A DNA stretch of 15,530 nt from Hungatella sp. UBA3402 (GTDB lineage Bacteria; Bacillota; Clostridia; Lachnospirales; Lachnospiraceae). Numbering within the stretch: the stretch's first letter is position 1; the number at the start of each line of letters is the position of its first letter. Location: contig DEPC01000216.1 of the NCBI GenBank assembly GCA_002358555.1, positions 1 through 15,530 of the forward strand. Direction: 5' to 3'. Shown here one piece after another: positions 14,596 to 15,530 of the stretch. Position numbers and translations under genes: made by a program. The notes beneath the pieces are model-generated. The model saw nothing but the letters and a program-made list of their open reading frames with translations. It searched no databases and was not told where the DNA came from.

Positions 14596-15530
14596 TCATT
14601 TTTCGATTAAATGTTCAATATGTTCTATAATTATTTTTTCTCCTTCCTGCCCTTCAATCTTTACATCATCAAGTACTAAGGTTTCTATATTGTTGGCGTA
14701 AATTCCCATCCGACTCACTGGTTTAATGCCGTCCAACATGGCTGGTTCTCCAGCAATGGCATTTTCTGCATAACTTATCTGTACATGTTCCATCTCCACA
14801 CATCCGATTTTTTTCTCTGGCAAACCATATAGATAAGCTGCTGCTACATGACAGTTCTTAGCCTGAATATTACGAAACTTCAAGGTTCTGATATGGGGAG
14901 TTCTCTCATCTACAGGAAGAGCTTCCTTGTCAGATACATATTCACTATGTCCATCTGGGTCACAATAATAGAAACTGTTTATGACAAAAGGTGTCATCAC
15001 ATGGTCCATATAGATATTTTCAAATAGGATTTCATCAATAACTGCATCCTTTCCCCGTCCTCTCCTGGTTTTAATGCGAAGCCCTCTATCTGTATGAAGA
15101 AATAGGCAATCACGAACCGTTAAATTTCGCACCCCTCCTGCCATCTCACTTCCTAAAGTGATGGAACCATGTCCATCTCTCATGCAACACTGACGAATCA
15201 CAATATCCTGAGATGGGACCTTATATTTGGAACCCATATAAATTTTCCCTGACTTTACTGCAATACAATCATCTCCCAAAGAAAAATATACACCAATAAT
15301 TTCTACATCATAACAGGATTCTGGGTCTAGACCATCTGTATTGGGAGAATCCTTTGGGTTCAAGACTGTCAAATCTAAAAATTTAAGATGTTTAGAAAAA
15401 TAGGGATGAATATTCCAACTTGGGCTATTCTGAACCTTAATACCCTGCACCACCACATCTTCACAATGATTTAGAAAAATCATTCTAGGGCGGAAGGCTC
15501 CTTGTTTTACCTTGGGATTCTTCCACCAGT
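14596..15530 (-). CDS. Glycoside hydrolase family 28 (polygalacturonase-like), 5' end outside window
   Basis: The reading frame is open to the right edge, about 311 codons seen. The Met at 15483 is internal: the upstream codons WWKNPKVKQGAFRPR fit the family. GH28 enzymes hydrolyse galacturonan or rhamnogalacturonan backbones in pectin using acid residues in a right-handed beta-helix. The four GH28 motifs are visible: NTDG (Asp at 15334-15336), GDDC (the Asp pair at 15268-15273), GHGS (His at 15169-15171) and RIK (15070-15078). The repeating short-strand pattern through the C-terminal half fits a beta-helix. Full proteins are about 450-520 residues, so roughly the first third is missing and a signal peptide cannot be judged. 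Exo- or endo-action and the exact pectin substrate are undecided. A LacI regulator follows on the same strand. Confidence 0.93.
   Translation of the reverse strand, partial: WWKNPKVKQGAFRPRMIFLNHCEDVVVQGIKVQNSPSWNIHPYFSKHLKFLDLTVLNPKDSPNTDGLDPESCYDVEIIGVYFSLGDDCIAVKSGKIYMGSKYKVPSQDIVIRQCCMRDGHGSITLGSEMAGGVRNLTVRDCLFLHTDRGLRIKTRRGRGKDAVIDEILFENIYMDHVMTPFVINSFYYCDPDGHSEYVSDKEALPVDERTPHIRTLKFRNIQAKNCHVAAAYLYGLPEKKIGCVEMEHVQISYAENAIAGEPAMLDGIKPVSRMGIYANNIETLVLDDVKIEGQEGEKIIIEHIEHLIEK

Noticed and set aside
15481..15483. Met at 15483 as the start of the GH28 enzyme
   Set aside because: The frame continues upstream to the window edge with family-typical sequence (WWKNP...RPR), so this Met is internal and the gene is cut by the window.
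1..15530. CRISPR arrays, tRNA or rRNA genes, intact transposases
   Set aside because: No regularly spaced repeats, cloverleaf-like sequence or transposase motifs were seen on either strand.

Overview
The window looks like a chromosomal segment of a low-GC, Gram-positive gut-type Clostridia, most likely Lachnospiraceae. The reasons are AT-rich sequence, strong AGGAGG-type ribosome binding sites on most genes, a cyclic (ArgJ) arginine pathway, a separate FchA cyclohydrolase, a choloylglycine-hydrolase-family enzyme and a pectin-degrading GH28. The assignment to a family is inference from gene content; no 16S or other marker is present.

Region 1 (1-7442, minus strand) reads as one operon in the order argC, argJ, argB, argD, an unrecognised polytopic membrane protein, fchA, folD (folD runs off the left edge). 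Several junctions overlap or nearly touch (argB/argD share 8 nt, argD/membrane protein form ATGA, and the fchA Shine-Dalgarno overlaps the upstream stop), which suggests translational coupling. ArgC, ArgJ, ArgB and ArgD take glutamate to ornithine with acetyl recycling. FchA and FolD act on one-carbon folates. The FolD copy lacks two of the three residues (Lys and Gln of the Lys-Gln-Asp set) used in bifunctional FolD, so FchA may do the cyclohydrolase step.

Region 2 (7443-7754) is the divergent control region between the argC operon and argG. It holds a good promoter for each direction, ARG-box-like sequences over both -10 elements, a perfect TTGCATA palindrome and a roughly 170-nt potentially structured leader in front of argC.

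Region 3 (7755-12980) has argG followed by a patchwork: a possible AraC-family C-terminal remnant, a 2,4-diaminopentanoate-dehydrogenase-like oxidoreductase with its own promoter, a decayed MFS transporter joined to the 5' piece of an HxlR-type regulator gene, an intact C59-family amide hydrolase, and a roughly 260-bp element with long imperfect inverted repeats. The remnants and the inverted repeat suggest an accessory, eroding stretch.

Region 4 (12981-15530, minus strand) is a GH28 pectinase (5' end outside the window), a LacI-family regulator and apt, with the regulator stop and the apt start overlapping as TGATG. The regulator probably responds to a pectin-derived sugar. The link to adenine salvage is unusual.
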